Below are positions 11,952 through 22,099 of a DNA stretch of 64,000 bases, piece after piece (the first letter of the stretch is position 1; each line of letters starts with the position of its first letter). This stretch comes from Zanthoxylum bungeanum (taxonomy: Eukaryota; Streptophyta; Magnoliopsida; Sapindales; Rutaceae). Under the pieces are notes generated by a model. That model searched no databases. It worked only from the letters and a program-made list of their open reading frames with translations, and had not been told where the DNA came from. The stretch is from the NCBI GenBank assembly GCA_019454045.1, contig SKCR01038872.1, positions 1 through 64,000 on the forward strand, read 5' to 3'. Position numbers and translations under genes: made by a program.

Positions 11952-13469
11952 CTATAGCCAGTCACTCAAGCATCTAATACCCGAACTATGTATGTGTCGT
12001 TCAAAAACTTGCTGTAGAACAGCTTTCGTCAGCGGATCTGCAATGTTGTCATCTGATGTGACCTTCTCGACTTTTACATCGCCACGATGTATAATCTCCC
12101 GAATCAGATGATAACGTCGAAGAACATGCTTGGACCGTTGATGAGACCTTGGTTCCTTAGCCTGTGCTATAGCCCCGTTATTGTCACAATACAATGGAAC
12201 GGGCTCAGCTGCTAACGGAACTACTCCTAATCCGATTAGGAACTTTCGGATCCAAACTGCCTCCTTTGCTGCTTCAGATGCAGCGATGTACTCCGCTTCT
12301 GTTGTTGAATCGGCAACAGTATCTTGCTTGGAAGATTTCCAGCTCACTGCTCCGTTATTCAAGCAAAAAATGTACCCGGATTGCGACTTGTAGTCATCCT
12401 TGTCGGTTTGGAAACTTGCATCGGTATACCCAGATACCGCAAGTTCTCCACCTCCATAAATTAAGAAAGCATCCTTAGTTCGTTTAAGATACTTAAGGAT
12501 ATTCTTAACTGCTATCCAGTGACCTTCACCTGGATCGGCCTGATAGCGACTGCACATGCTCAAAGCATATGAGACATCAGGTCGTGTACATATCATGGCA
12601 TACATGATCGATCCGACTGCCGAGGCGAACGGTATCCGACTCATGTGGTCTCTCTCTTCCTGAGTCTTAGGACACATGTCCTTAGACAGAGAGGTACCAC
12701 GTACCATTGGAACCAATCCCCTCTTGGATTGTTCCATGTTGAATCTCTTCAACACTTTATCAATGTATGTACTCTGGGAGAGTCCAAGCAGCTTTCTAGA
12801 TCTATCCCTGTAGATCTTTATTCCAAGAATAAAGGCTGCTTCTCCCAGATCTTTCATGGAGAATTTTAATGAAAGCCAAGCTTTCACCGACGTTAGCATG
12901 GGAATGTCATTGCCTATAAGCAATACGTCGTCGACATAAAGGACAATAAAAGTAAGTGCTCTCCCACTAACCTTCTTGTATACACAAGGGTCATCTGCGT
13001 TTTGCACGAAATCATATTCCTTTATGATCTCATCAAAACGCTGATTCCATGACCGTGATGCTTGCTTCAATCCATAAATGGATCGATTTAACTTACAAAC
13101 CTTGTTTGCAAGTCTAGGTACGATAAAACCGTCAGGCTGTTGCATATAAACATCCTCCAAAAGGTTTCCGTTAAGGAAAGCGGTTTTAACGTCCATCTGC
13201 CATATCTCGAAGTCGAAATATGCAGCTATTGCAAGCATTATCCGAATGGATTTAATCATGGCAACGGGTGAGAAGGTTTCGTCATAATCAATACCATATT
13301 GTTGACGATACCCCTTCGCTACAAGCCTAGCCTTGTACGTTTGTACGTTGCCATCCATGTCGGTCTTCTTCTTGAAGATCCATCTGCATCCAATAGGCTT
13401 TACGCCTTCTGGTGCATCAACCAGTGTCCAAACTTGGTTGGCGTACATGGAATCCATCTCGGACTTCAT
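11952..13469 (-). CDS. Reverse transcriptase-RNase H part of copia polyprotein (D)
   Basis: This 505-residue open frame covers the RT and RNase H parts of pol, which copy the element RNA into DNA in cytoplasmic particles. It opens with the copia RT start block (VWTLV.., IGCRWIFK, YKARLVAKG). It then has QMDVKTAFLNG (Asp93), the catalytic YVDD at about 178-181, and RNase H blocks SGYTDASF (Asp350), STTEAEY (Glu391/393) and LYCDNNGAI (Asp429). It ends ADPLTKAV..CLSDWL, as copia pols do, with TAG 15 bases before the LTR. The start given is the first Met. The true frame continues upstream to about 13675, where a frameshift separates it from integrase, since copia pol is one polyprotein. All catalytic residues look intact. 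Confidence 0.95.
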   Translation of the reverse strand: MKSEMDSMYANQVWTLVDAPEGVKPIGCRWIFKKKTDMDGNVQTYKARLVAKGYRQQYGIDYDETFSPVAMIKSIRIMLAIAAYFDFEIWQMDVKTAFLNGNLLEDVYMQQPDGFIVPRLANKVCKLNRSIYGLKQASRSWNQRFDEIIKEYDFVQNADDPCVYKKVSGRALTFIVLYVDDVLLIGNDIPMLTSVKAWLSLKFSMKDLGEAAFILGIKIYRDRSRKLLGLSQSTYIDKVLKRFNMEQSKRGLVPMVRGTSLSKDMCPKTQEERDHMSRIPFASAVGSIMYAMICTRPDVSYALSMCSRYQADPGEGHWIAVKNILKYLKRTKDAFLIYGGGELAVSGYTDASFQTDKDDYKSQSGYIFCLNNGAVSWKSSKQDTVADSTTEAEYIAASEAAKEAVWIRKFLIGLGVVPLAAEPVPLYCDNNGAIAQAKEPRSHQRSKHVLRRYHLIREIIHRGDVKVEKVTSDDNIADPLTKAVLQQVFERHIHSSGIRCLSDWL

Positions 13470-13567
13470 GGCCTCTTGCCATAAAGCGGAATCGATATTT
13501 TGTATCGCTTCCTCATACGTAGCCGGCTCATTATCCTCAATAAGATTAATATCTACATGAGGTGAGA

Positions 13568-14893
13568 TCAGGAACCCATACCTCTCAGGTACTGTTCTGA
13601 CTCTCTCCGACCTACGCGGTCCTTGTGTATGTGAAGTTTGTGGTACAGACTCATCCCGGACGGTCTGTTCTGTTGTTCCGTCGTTGATTCATTGCCAGGA
13701 ACAGTATCACTACGATCTTCATCGAGTTCTACTTTCCTCCCACTTACCACTGCATTTATAAAATCCTTCTCAAGGAAAAATGCTTGTAGAGCAACAAATA
13801 CTTTGTTCTCTTGTGGGTGATAGAAGTAATATCCTTTGGTTTCCCTAGGATATCCAACGAAAAGGCATTTATCAGATTTGGGTTCAAGTTTGGTACCTTC
13901 CAAACGTTTAACATATGCCCAGCATCCCCAAATCTTCAGGAAAGAGAAACCTGGTTTCCTTCCTGTCCATATCTCATATGGAGTCTGTTCAACAGACTTC
14001 GACGGTACCTTATTCAAAATAAGTATAGCACTGTTTAATGCGTATCCCCAGAAGGATATTGGTAGCTCAGTGCGACTCATCATTGACCTCACCATGTCCA
14101 ACAAGGTGCGGTTTCTCCGTTCGGACACACCGTTTAATTGCGGTGTTCCAGGAGGAGTCCACTGTGAAAGAATACCATATTCTTTCAAGTAATCTTGAAA
14201 CTCATAACTTAAGTATTCGCCACCACGGTCTGACCGTAATGTCTTAATACTCTTCCCTGTTTGTTTCTCCACTTCGTGTCGAAACTCTTTGAATTTCTCA
14301 AAAGTTTCCGACTTGTGTCTCATAAGATACACATAACCGTAACGAGATGCATCATCTGTAAAGGTTACGAAGTAGTGAAATCCACCTCTAGCCTGGCTAG
14401 ACATGGGCCCGCATACGTCAGTATGAACGAGAGCCAACAGTTCTGTGGCACGTTCACCTTTACCGCTAAAAGGTGATTTAGGCATTTTGCCTAAAAGACA
14501 AGATTCGCAGACGTCATATGAATTGGGATCAAATTCGTCCAAGTACCCACTCTTTGAAAGTGTGGATATGCGAGTCTTGTTGATGTGTCCTAGACGACAA
14601 TGCCACATATAAGCTTCATCTTTTAGATTACTCCTTTTGAGCCTTTTGTTTGTCATTTTAGGAGATTCATTTATATTCAAAATATAAAGACCGTTATTTG
14701 CAACAGCTGTGCAAATTTCTGTATCATTTTTATATAAATAACACCCTGTGTTCCTGAATACAAAAGTGTAACCCTGCTGGGTTAACAAGGATACAGATAT
14801 AATATTCCTAGTTAAACTAGGCACAAAATAACAGTTCAAAAGTTTAAGTTCATGCCCTGAGGGCAGTACTAAAACAAAAGTCCCTACGGCCAA
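13568..14893 (-). CDS. Integrase part of copia polyprotein (D)
   Basis: This 441-residue frame covers the end of the protease region, the pre-integrase zinc domain and the integrase core, which inserts the cDNA into the genome. The zinc-binding residues are His98, His103 (HCRLGH), Cys129 and Cys132 (CESC). The catalytic triad is Asp159 (HTDVCGP), Asp222 (SDRGGEY) and Glu258 (NGVSERRNR), with 35 residues between the last two, as expected for D,D(35)E. The GKKPGxxxL-type block is present as GRKPGFSFL. The final 40 or so residues are out of frame: a small indel near 13675 moves the polyprotein into the RT frame. The start Met is internal, because this is a piece of a longer polyprotein. Confidence 0.95.
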   Translation of the reverse strand: MAVGTFVLVLPSGHELKLLNCYFVPSLTRNIISVSLLTQQGYTFVFRNTGCYLYKNDTEICTAVANNGLYILNINESPKMTNKRLKRSNLKDEAYMWHCRLGHINKTRISTLSKSGYLDEFDPNSYDVCESCLLGKMPKSPFSGKGERATELLALVHTDVCGPMSSQARGGFHYFVTFTDDASRYGYVYLMRHKSETFEKFKEFRHEVEKQTGKSIKTLRSDRGGEYLSYEFQDYLKEYGILSQWTPPGTPQLNGVSERRNRTLLDMVRSMMSRTELPISFWGYALNSAILILNKVPSKSVEQTPYEIWTGRKPGFSFLKIWGCWAYVKRLEGTKLEPKSDKCLFVGYPRETKGYYFYHPQENKVFVALQAFFLEKDFINAVVSGRKVELDEDRSDTVPGNESTTEQQNRPSGMSLYHKLHIHKDRVGRRESEQYLRGMGS

Positions 14894-15044
14894 AACAGCA
14901 ACTGGTGTTCCGTTTCGACCACCCGTAGATCCATCTCCCCTGATGCCAGCACCCTGCTATCATGCAGATCCTGCACATCAGTACAAATATGAGCACCACA
15001 ACCAGAATCAAAAATCCAATTTTTAAAACTAGAAGTATTCATAT
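14894..15044 (-). pseudogene. Aspartic protease segment of copia polyprotein (D)
   Basis: Between the gag zinc knuckle and the integrase frame the minus strand reads NWIFDSGCGAHICTD, the copia protease active-site block (D-S-G). The frame is open only briefly. A one-base shift near 15050 separates it from gag, and another near 14920 separates it from the integrase frame. Without those shifts the segment would be continuous with both neighbours. The enzyme normally cuts the Gag-Pol polyprotein in the particle. Confidence 0.85.
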
Positions 15045-15290
15045 TTATCTCAATAACAACATACCAGAGGCAATGGCCTTGCCAGCCTTGATATCCTCCC
15101 TCTGCACAATGCTCATTCGGCAGTCACGTTTCCAGTGACCCCTCTTGCCGCAGTTGAGGCAGATGTCGCGAGATTTGTCCTTTGGCTTCCTAGAAGCCAC
15201 TGTCAACTTGCCTTTACCCTTCTTCTTGAACTTCTTCTTCCTTGCACCTCCAATTGCCTTGGGGCCACCCTTTGGCGCATGAGAGGTCAA
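15045..15290 (-). CDS. Gag C-terminus with CCHC zinc knuckle (D)
   Basis: The lysine-rich stretch KKKFKKKGKGK is followed by CLNCGKRGHWKRDC, a CX2CX4HX4C knuckle that in copia Gag binds element RNA for packaging. The frame is open upstream of the first Met to about 15355, where one base separates it from the gag N-terminal frame. It ends at a stop created by another shift near 15050. Confidence 0.93.
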   Translation of the reverse strand: MTSHAPKGGPKAIGGARKKKFKKKGKGKLTVASRKPKDKSRDICLNCGKRGHWKRDCRMSIVQREDIKAGKAIASGMLLLR

Positions 15291-15343
15291 TGCAAAATGC
15301 GCCTCGCGCTTGCTCCCCTTTAGGAGTTCCCTTTCGGACTCCT

Positions 15344-15925
15344 TCAGACAGACAACAACTCTCCAAGAGTGTCGTCAGTATCCATCAACTTGTAGTTGAC
15401 TATGATTTGTTTCCAAGTATCAGGAAGTGACTGCAAGATCATATCTATAGTCAGATCAGCCTCCAAGACTATTCCCATATTGGCCAACTCATCAATATCG
15501 GCAATCATTTGAGCCCCGTGGGCTTCAACTGATGCGCCGTCTGTCATCCGGGAGCGGAAGAGTTTCCTTACTAGCTCGTACCTCTTCATCCGCTTATTGG
15601 TGCGGTGAAGATCACGCAATCTTGCCATCATGTTATAGGGATCCAAATCCCTATTCTGGCGTCTGAAATGCTGGGTCATTGCAGCTAGCATAACTGACTG
15701 AGCTTGGTCACAATCATCACTATGAGTCTTCCATAACTCTAGCTCCAGTGGCTCAGTGGGTTTAGGCGGGAGAGGTCTCTGAATAGTATACAGTATCCTC
15801 TCAGCCCCAAGCACTATCTTGAGGTTCATTTCCCAGTCGGCAAAGTTTGTCCCTTTGAAGACATTATCGCCCATGATTATGTCGCGGATATTACCTTGCC
15901 AATCATCTTGACAACTATAGTCCAA
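15344..15925 (-). CDS. Gag capsid part (D)
   Basis: This 193-residue frame begins MDYSCQDDW and contains the plant copia Gag pattern: a FKGTNFADWEMNL block, PPKPTEPLELELW, a helical middle and an SLPDTWKQIIVNY block. It forms the virus-like particle shell. The ATG lies about 200 bases downstream of the leader hairpin (16121-16135) and is the natural start. The C-terminus is cut off by a one-base shift near 15355, after which the zinc-knuckle frame continues. Confidence 0.92.
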   Translation of the reverse strand: MDYSCQDDWQGNIRDIIMGDNVFKGTNFADWEMNLKIVLGAERILYTIQRPLPPKPTEPLELELWKTHSDDCDQAQSVMLAAMTQHFRRQNRDLDPYNMMARLRDLHRTNKRMKRYELVRKLFRSRMTDGASVEAHGAQMIADIDELANMGIVLEADLTIDMILQSLPDTWKQIIVNYKLMDTDDTLGELLSV

Positions 15926-16073
15926 CTATAAAGTCAACGATGTTATGGGTACAGTCAAACTGTTACAAGTAAAATAACAATATATTAGTCCAACTAATTA
16001 TTTAAAATATTGACGAAAATTTTGAAAGACGCGTAAGGCTAAATATCTGAATGAAATTGCAAATTCAATAATA

Positions 16074-16547
16074 GCCTCCCACTATTTTCTTCAAGTTTCT
16101 AACCCTCTGTAGAGAACTCGGGAAATCGAATTTCCTAGTGGGCTAGGATCCCGTTAAATAACACACAACCTTGACTTTGGCCAATAAAAATTGTATGCTA
16201 TTTAACATAGGTAGATCTCCATGATCAATTGGATCTCATCCAATTCCTAGATCCGGTTAGGTGGACATCCAAGTCCGAAACATATGTATAATGTCAATGT
16301 ATCTAATACATTTTCCTAACCCTATCCTCCGAATCAACTAGGCCTTGGCTTTGGCCAAAAACAAACCTAATGATTCCAGTTAAGCGGGACCCATTGACGA
16401 GGAAAGTTTCGTAATCAATGTCGTTGGACAAAAAGTGATCTTGACTTTGGCCAATAAAAATCACGATTTGGACAAGACACCGATATGCACAAAAACTCTC
16501 ATGATTCAAGTACATCCTTGATTGACAAAGGTCTTGACTTTGGTCAA
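16074..16547 (-). promoter_or_regulatory. Conserved pre-gag leader block of D
   Basis: In element sense the order is four TTGGCCAAAGTCAAG-type repeats (plus-strand positions 16533-16547, 16440-16454, 16344-16358, 16170-16184), then GGATCC (about 16147-16152), then a hairpin GGAAAT/ATTTCC with a 3-base loop (16121-16135), then ATAGTGGGAGGC (16074-16085), then the gag ATG at 15925. The same block in the same order occurs in E, A, B and C. A 114-codon open frame overlaps it (16303-16647) with repeated GQSQD-like words, which are the translation of the DNA repeat. I cannot tell peptide from RNA function. Confidence 0.85.
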
Positions 16548-17792
16548 AAACAAACCAATGCCAACTTCGGATCTTGAACAAGAACCATTCAATGGAAGGA
16601 TATTCGCTTAATATAAATTGAGGGATTTTCGCGTAATTGGCAACCAATTTATTTATCTTTGTTAGGTCTCATCATCATACACCCTTAAGCATGCTTCTAA
16701 AACATCATAAAGCGCGTAAAGTAAATTAATAGTGATATGCGGATGGATATATAAACAACTTGTTCCTAGAACAAATCACTCCCTTTCCTCTCCCCGTTAG
16801 CACTATTCTACTTCTACCCAATTACATAATACAATAAGAGAAACCTCATTTACATTGAGGGGAATTAGGTGAGAAGAGAATACAAAGAGATAAAGAGATA
16901 AGGCTGGACACGCAGGTCCAATTTATAAATTCCAAATTTACAATAATTTCTAAAATTACCCTTTCCCTTCTAATATCCATCCGATATACACTATTCATTC
17001 ATCACATACATATATATTCAAACAAGACATGCTTTTACAACCAATCTAATCCAATTAATTAGTCTTTGTTTAAGTGATCATCCAATGTTCAAACAACGGT
17101 TTGATTTTGCGCGAGTCCAACTCGATTGAGAATAAGTACATAAGGTACGAATTCGCGAATTATATCGAACTACTAATTAAATCTAATTTAATTCGTATTC
17201 AATACTAATTCAATTATTTAATTCCAAATTAAATGTTTACACTTTTAATGTGCTTTAAAGACTTAGATTCTAAATCCAATTCTATTGGGTCTCAAAGCCC
17301 AACTAACATCCAATGTTTAATTTAATTCAAGTCAAATGGGCTTTCAATTGATTTATTAAGGCTTGGGCTTTGGTCAATGTGGGTCATACCCAATTACCAA
17401 GCCCAAATAAGGAATCACCCTTAAGTGCCATAAAACCAATTTCAAGCCCATAAGGCCCAATTAAATTATTAAAGCCCATTATATTATATTTGACTTAATG
17501 GAGTGATTTAGGCCCAAATTGGATCCAATCCATTTGGCCCAAATCTACTTGGTCCAACCAAGCCCATTATGCCCAAATACAATATTAAAAGCCCAATTCA
17601 CCAATTAAGCCCATTAATTAAATTTTAATATTCCAAACATTAAAGTCCAATTAATTAAAGTGTAAAACCAAGATTAATATATTAAACCAAATATTTCAAA
17701 AAATACCCATTTAATTTATTAATCATTTATTGTTCAAAATAAATGTCCAACATTAATTTTAACAAAAATCAACTCCTTTTCATGTCCTTGTA

Positions 17793-18370
17793 CATTCGGC
17801 CAAGGTGAGTTTTTGTGTCGATTTGTTTTTCAATCCGATTGAATTACTAATCTACGTCCCGTAGACACGTTCTAAGTCATCCAATGATCTTAAACACAAA
17901 AATTTCAATCCACTCCAAGTAGCAACACATTCGGCCAAGGCATGGAATTGGGGAAAAATCATCCAATGCATTTTTCATAAAATTGATTCCATATAACATC
18001 ATGTTATACACATGCAAGCATACTTATTAATCAAATTTCATAAGAACATGCTTATATCAATTTCTTCATGCCATTCGGCCAAGGTCAATATTTTTGGGAA
18101 AAATCATCCAATGCATTTTTCATAAAATTGATTCCATGTAATATCATTCTATATACATGCAAGCATACTTATTCATCAAATTTCACAAGAACATGCTTTT
18201 ATCAATTTACCACACCCATTCGGCCAAGGTTGAAATTTTGGGGAAAAATCATCCAATGCATTTTTCATAAAATTGATTTCATATAATGTCATTTAACATA
18301 CATATAAGCATACTCATTCATCAAATTTCACAAGAACATGCTTCAATCAATTTTACCCAAATTTTAACCT
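17793..18370 (-). repeat. Tandem repeats of about 145 bp in the D leader
   Basis: CATTCGGCCAAGG recurs at 17793, 18072 and 18217 (and at 17928), with spacings of 135, 144 and 145 bp. The last three units also share AAAATCATCCAATGCA and AGCATACTTATTCATC-type sequence. They lie directly downstream of the primer site in element sense. The leaders of A, B, C and E carry diverged versions around TTGGCCGAAT. The stretch 16648-17790 between this and the leader block has no gene; it is AT-rich with many GCCCAA motifs. Confidence 0.88.
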
Positions 18371-18393
18371 AAAGTATTTCATGCTTAAAATGG

Positions 18394-18404
18394 CTCTGAT
18401 ACCA
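18394..18404 (-). other. Primer-binding site of D
   Basis: In element sense this is TGGTATCAGAG, continuing CCA. It is one base from the 5' LTR and complementary to the 3' end of initiator tRNA-Met, the usual plant copia primer. Confidence 0.93.
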
Positions 18405-18405
18405 T

Positions 18406-20349
18406 TGTTGGTTTCTATAATATGTCCCAAGGAAGATTAAGCATTCATGAAATACTATAAAGAATATATATAAAAGACTTGAAGCATGGCGGAATCATAC
18501 TTACAAAGCTATGTGATGAAGAAGATGATCAAATGGTGGAAGCTCCAAGTGTTGGAAGATTCGGCCAAGAGGAGGAAGAAGACTTGAAGCTCCAAGCTTT
18601 TGTATTCCAAGCTCTTTGATGGTTTCCCTATCACCTCTTTTGATCCCTTGCTTGTGCTAGCAAAAATGGAGAATAGAAGATCAAATCTTCCTTTGTCTTC
18701 CATGGAGTTCACGGCAATTTGAAGAAATTGAGAGAGAAAGAGTTTTGTGTGTAATTGATTTGTTTTACCAAAAATCAATTTATTTATGCCATAATTTTAT
18801 TAAATTAATAATAAATCTATGACACAAACCATGCAATGCTTAGAGTGTCAAACACTCATCACTATACCATGCAATGCATTTAGAGTGTTTGCTATGCACA
18901 CTATCACATGCAATGCCTTATCAATTAAATAATGCATATAATGACAAGTGTCATGTGGGCCCCACACGTTTCCCAATGAAAGTGGGCCCACGTCCACTCA
19001 CGCGTTCGGGTTCGATATTTCCGAAATACCGAGCTTACGTCGCGACGTTAATTAAATCGAATTTAAATAAATAATCGCGCCTAGCGAAATTATTATTTAC
19101 GTCGCTAACGAATTAATTCTAAATTAACTCGTATGCCCGAATTAAAATCTAATTTTAATTTCGCGTCGAAATCGAATTTCGATTATTATATCGAATACAA
19201 TAATTTTATCGATTAATTCCAAATTAATCGTTCTCTCTCTAAATAGGCACTTTATCCAAGATAAAGTTTCTCCGCAATTAATCCAAGATTAATTAAGTCC
19301 GAATCAAATATCATAGGTGAATCTTCAGGAAGCGACCCAAGAGATCTCCGGATATTTTGGCAGTAAATACGGTCGTCGGATAATCCGAACACGTACGTAC
19401 CTCGTACTACGTCTTTACCGATTTACAAGACAAGGTTGGCTTCTAGCAAAGCGCCATGCCTACCCAATTCTCCAGAAATATTCTTATAGGAATATAAGAT
19501 CTGTATCAGGCGTAGTAGTATACCGTAGTATTGCGTACATCGATCCAGTATCGGATGATCACATGCTAGGCCTGGGGCTGGAGATGTGTCTGCCCCGTAC
19601 GAAACATATATCGGACATCAAGCAACTAGTCTCTTTAAATCGGACAATCCTGACCTGGTCATATTGTCCCGACGGTTGCAACCTTTTATAGAGTGCTAGT
19701 TCTGTGTCCTGCGTGATCATCACCTCCATATGTCTGAAGCGATACTTCCATCTTGACATCACATCCAGTACACTACGATTCTCGATAAACCCAGAAGAGG
19801 TGTACACAGAACCGGTTAAGGTCCCCAACCACCAAAACCAAAGTTTACCGATTGTCGCAAGTACTAGCGATGTAAGTCTCAGGTTAAGACCATATACACC
19901 TACCCTGATGCGGCCTCCCATAGACACGTAGACATACTACCAATGGGATTCCGCGGGGTCTATCCAGAGCGAAGCTGTTTTCCGTACCATCGGTAAAACA
20001 CAACCTCCTATCGCACTTGCATAAGTATCCAATACTTAAATATATGAGAACTATGTCGTTGTGCCCTCACAACGTGCACAAGCGCAATACTAGTCTATTC
20101 TGCATTATCGATGTCCAGTCTCGATAATACTACGACTAGGGATATTTAATGATTAAACCTTTGGGGACTGATACTGTCTCATATCATTCTCAGTCCAGGT
20201 ACTAATCATATGGACTTTCGCCATTTATAACTCAAAGTAAATAATATTTACAAAATGGCAAAAGGCAATTTCATTATCACATAGTTAATTTTGTACAATA
20301 ATACAATATCATTTACAAACAGTGACGCTATGGGACATAATGTCTAACA
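18406..20349 (-). repeat. 5' LTR of element D
   Basis: 1944 bp, nearly identical to 10029-11937, and ending TCTAACA directly before the TSD. It keeps 26 bp that the left copy has lost near 19619-19645. As the upstream LTR in element sense it supplies the promoter. It carries the same palindrome array as the left LTR (about 19109-19300). Confidence 0.95.
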
Positions 20350-22084
20350 CCTATCACCTTGAATGATCTCTTATTGTGCTAGCACTTGGAAAAATTTGCA
20401 ACAAATTATTTCCTAATCCCAGTGTGTCTCTCGGCCAAGCCAAGAGAGAGAGAAAATTTGGCATAAAACCGTGAGTGAGAGAGAAAAGAAGATGAAGTGT
20501 GTTGTGTATATTGATTTCAAAAATCAATTACCATTATCAATTTTCCAAAAATTGGTACAAGGCATTAATGCCTCCAACAACTCCCATCAATCATAAAATG
20601 ACAAGATGTCAATCACCAAAAAGTGATAAGACTTCCATCACTTGAGTGACTGATGTGACACGTGATGTGACTTGTGGGCCCCAGTTGATTCAAAATCGAG
20701 TGGGCCCGCAACACATCCTGGGCTCGGGTTCGCCAATTCCGAATTAACGAATTTTCCGTTGCGACGTAATTAAATCAAATTTAACTAAATAATTATGCCT
20801 AGCAAAATTACTATTCACGTCGCTAGCGAATTAATTTTAAATTAACTCGTTCGCCCGAATTAAAATCTAATTTTAATTCTGCGTCGAAATCTAATTTCGT
20901 TTAATATGTCCTATATATTATTTTATCAATAATTCTAAATTAATCGTTCTCACTATAAATAGTATTTTATCCCAGATAAAATATCTCCGTAATTAATCCT
21001 ACATTAATTTTCTCTTTCTACTAATTAATCCCAGATTAATTATGTTTGATTCATACGTCATCGGTGAATCTTCGGGAAGCGACCCATGAGATCCCCGGAT
21101 ATGTTGGCAGTAAATCCGTTCGTCGAACTATCCGAACACGTACGTACCTAGTACTATGTTTTTACCGATTTACAAGACATGGTTGGCTTCTAGCAAAGCA
21201 CCGTGCCTACCCAATTCTCCAGAAATATTCTTAAAGGAATATATAATCTATATCAGACGTAATATACGTAGTATTGCGTATTGTGATCCAGTATCGGATG
21301 TCACATGTTAGGTCTGGGGTTGGAATTGTGTCTGCCCCGTATGAAGCATATATCGAATCTCTGGTAACTAGTCTCTATAATCGGATAAACATGACCTAGT
21401 CATATTATCCCGATAGCTGCAGCATACATGAGTACCATTTCTTTATCCTACGTGACCATCATCTCCATATGAATGGAGTGATACTTCCATCTCGACATCA
21501 CACCCAATACACTACGATTCTCAATATACCTAGAAGAGGCGTATACAGAACCTGTTAAAGCCCTGGACGACCAAAACCAAAGTATATTGATTATCGCAAG
21601 TATTAGCGATGCAAGTTTCAGGTTAAGACCAAATACACCTACCCTGATTCGGACTTCCATAGACACATAGTCATACTACCAATGGAATTCCGAGGGGTCT
21701 ATCTAGAGCGAAGCTGTTTCCGTACCATCGGTAAACATAACCTCCTATTACACTTGCATAAGTATCCAATATTTAAATATATGAGAACTATATCGTTATG
21801 CTCCCACAACGCGCACAAGTGCAATACTAGTCTATTATGCATTATCTATGTCCAATCCCGATAATACTACGACTAGGGATATTTTAATTATTAAACCTTA
21901 GTGGATTAATACTGTCTCATATCTTATTAATCCGGAACTAATCATATGGACATTTATCATTTATGTATCCCGGTAATCTAATTACAAATGATAAAAGAGC
22001 AATTTCCTTTTTCACTTAGTTAATTTGTACAACAACACCATGTTTTGTACAAATAGTGATGTTATGGGTCATAATTGTCCAACA
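20350..22084 (-). repeat. 3' LTR of E, second piece (starts with right TSD of D)
   Basis: 20350-20354 is the second CCTAT. From 20355 the E LTR resumes and ends ..AATTGTCCAACA at 22084. It matches 28245-29971 with many scattered differences, clearly more than between D's LTRs, so E is older than D. Confidence 0.92.
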
Positions 22085-22095
22085 ATCTCCCACTG
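22085..22095 (-). other. Polypurine tract of E
   Basis: In element sense this is CAGTGGGAGAT, abutting the 3' LTR. It is one base different from D's tract. Confidence 0.85.
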
Positions 22096-22099
22096 GGCC

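Larger units (their letters stand above)
10029..20349 (-). mobile_element. Ty1/copia element D, nearly complete
   Basis: This 10.3-kb element has LTRs of 1909 and 1944 bp, a 5-bp TSD (CCTAT), a tRNA-Met primer site, a polypurine tract, and gag, protease, integrase and RT-RNase H in copia order on the minus strand. The LTRs differ by few substitutions, some one-base indels and a 26-bp deletion in the left copy, so insertion was recent. Its long LTRs and long pre-gag leader (about 2.5 kb) recall the Angela/Tork group; that lineage call is an inference. The reading frame is broken at roughly four places (near 15355, 15050, 14920 and 13675), so this copy is probably not autonomous as written. Confidence 0.95.

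Noticed and set aside
12181..12869. Plus-strand open frames opposite the RT-RNase H and integrase frames of D
   Set aside because: Shadows of the minus-strand polyprotein, which has all catalytic motifs.
19559..19927. Open frames repeated in all LTRs (for example 11184-11516, 19559-19927, 63162-63425)
   Set aside because: They lie in LTR sequence, differ in length between LTR copies of the same element because of single-base indels, and contain no domain.
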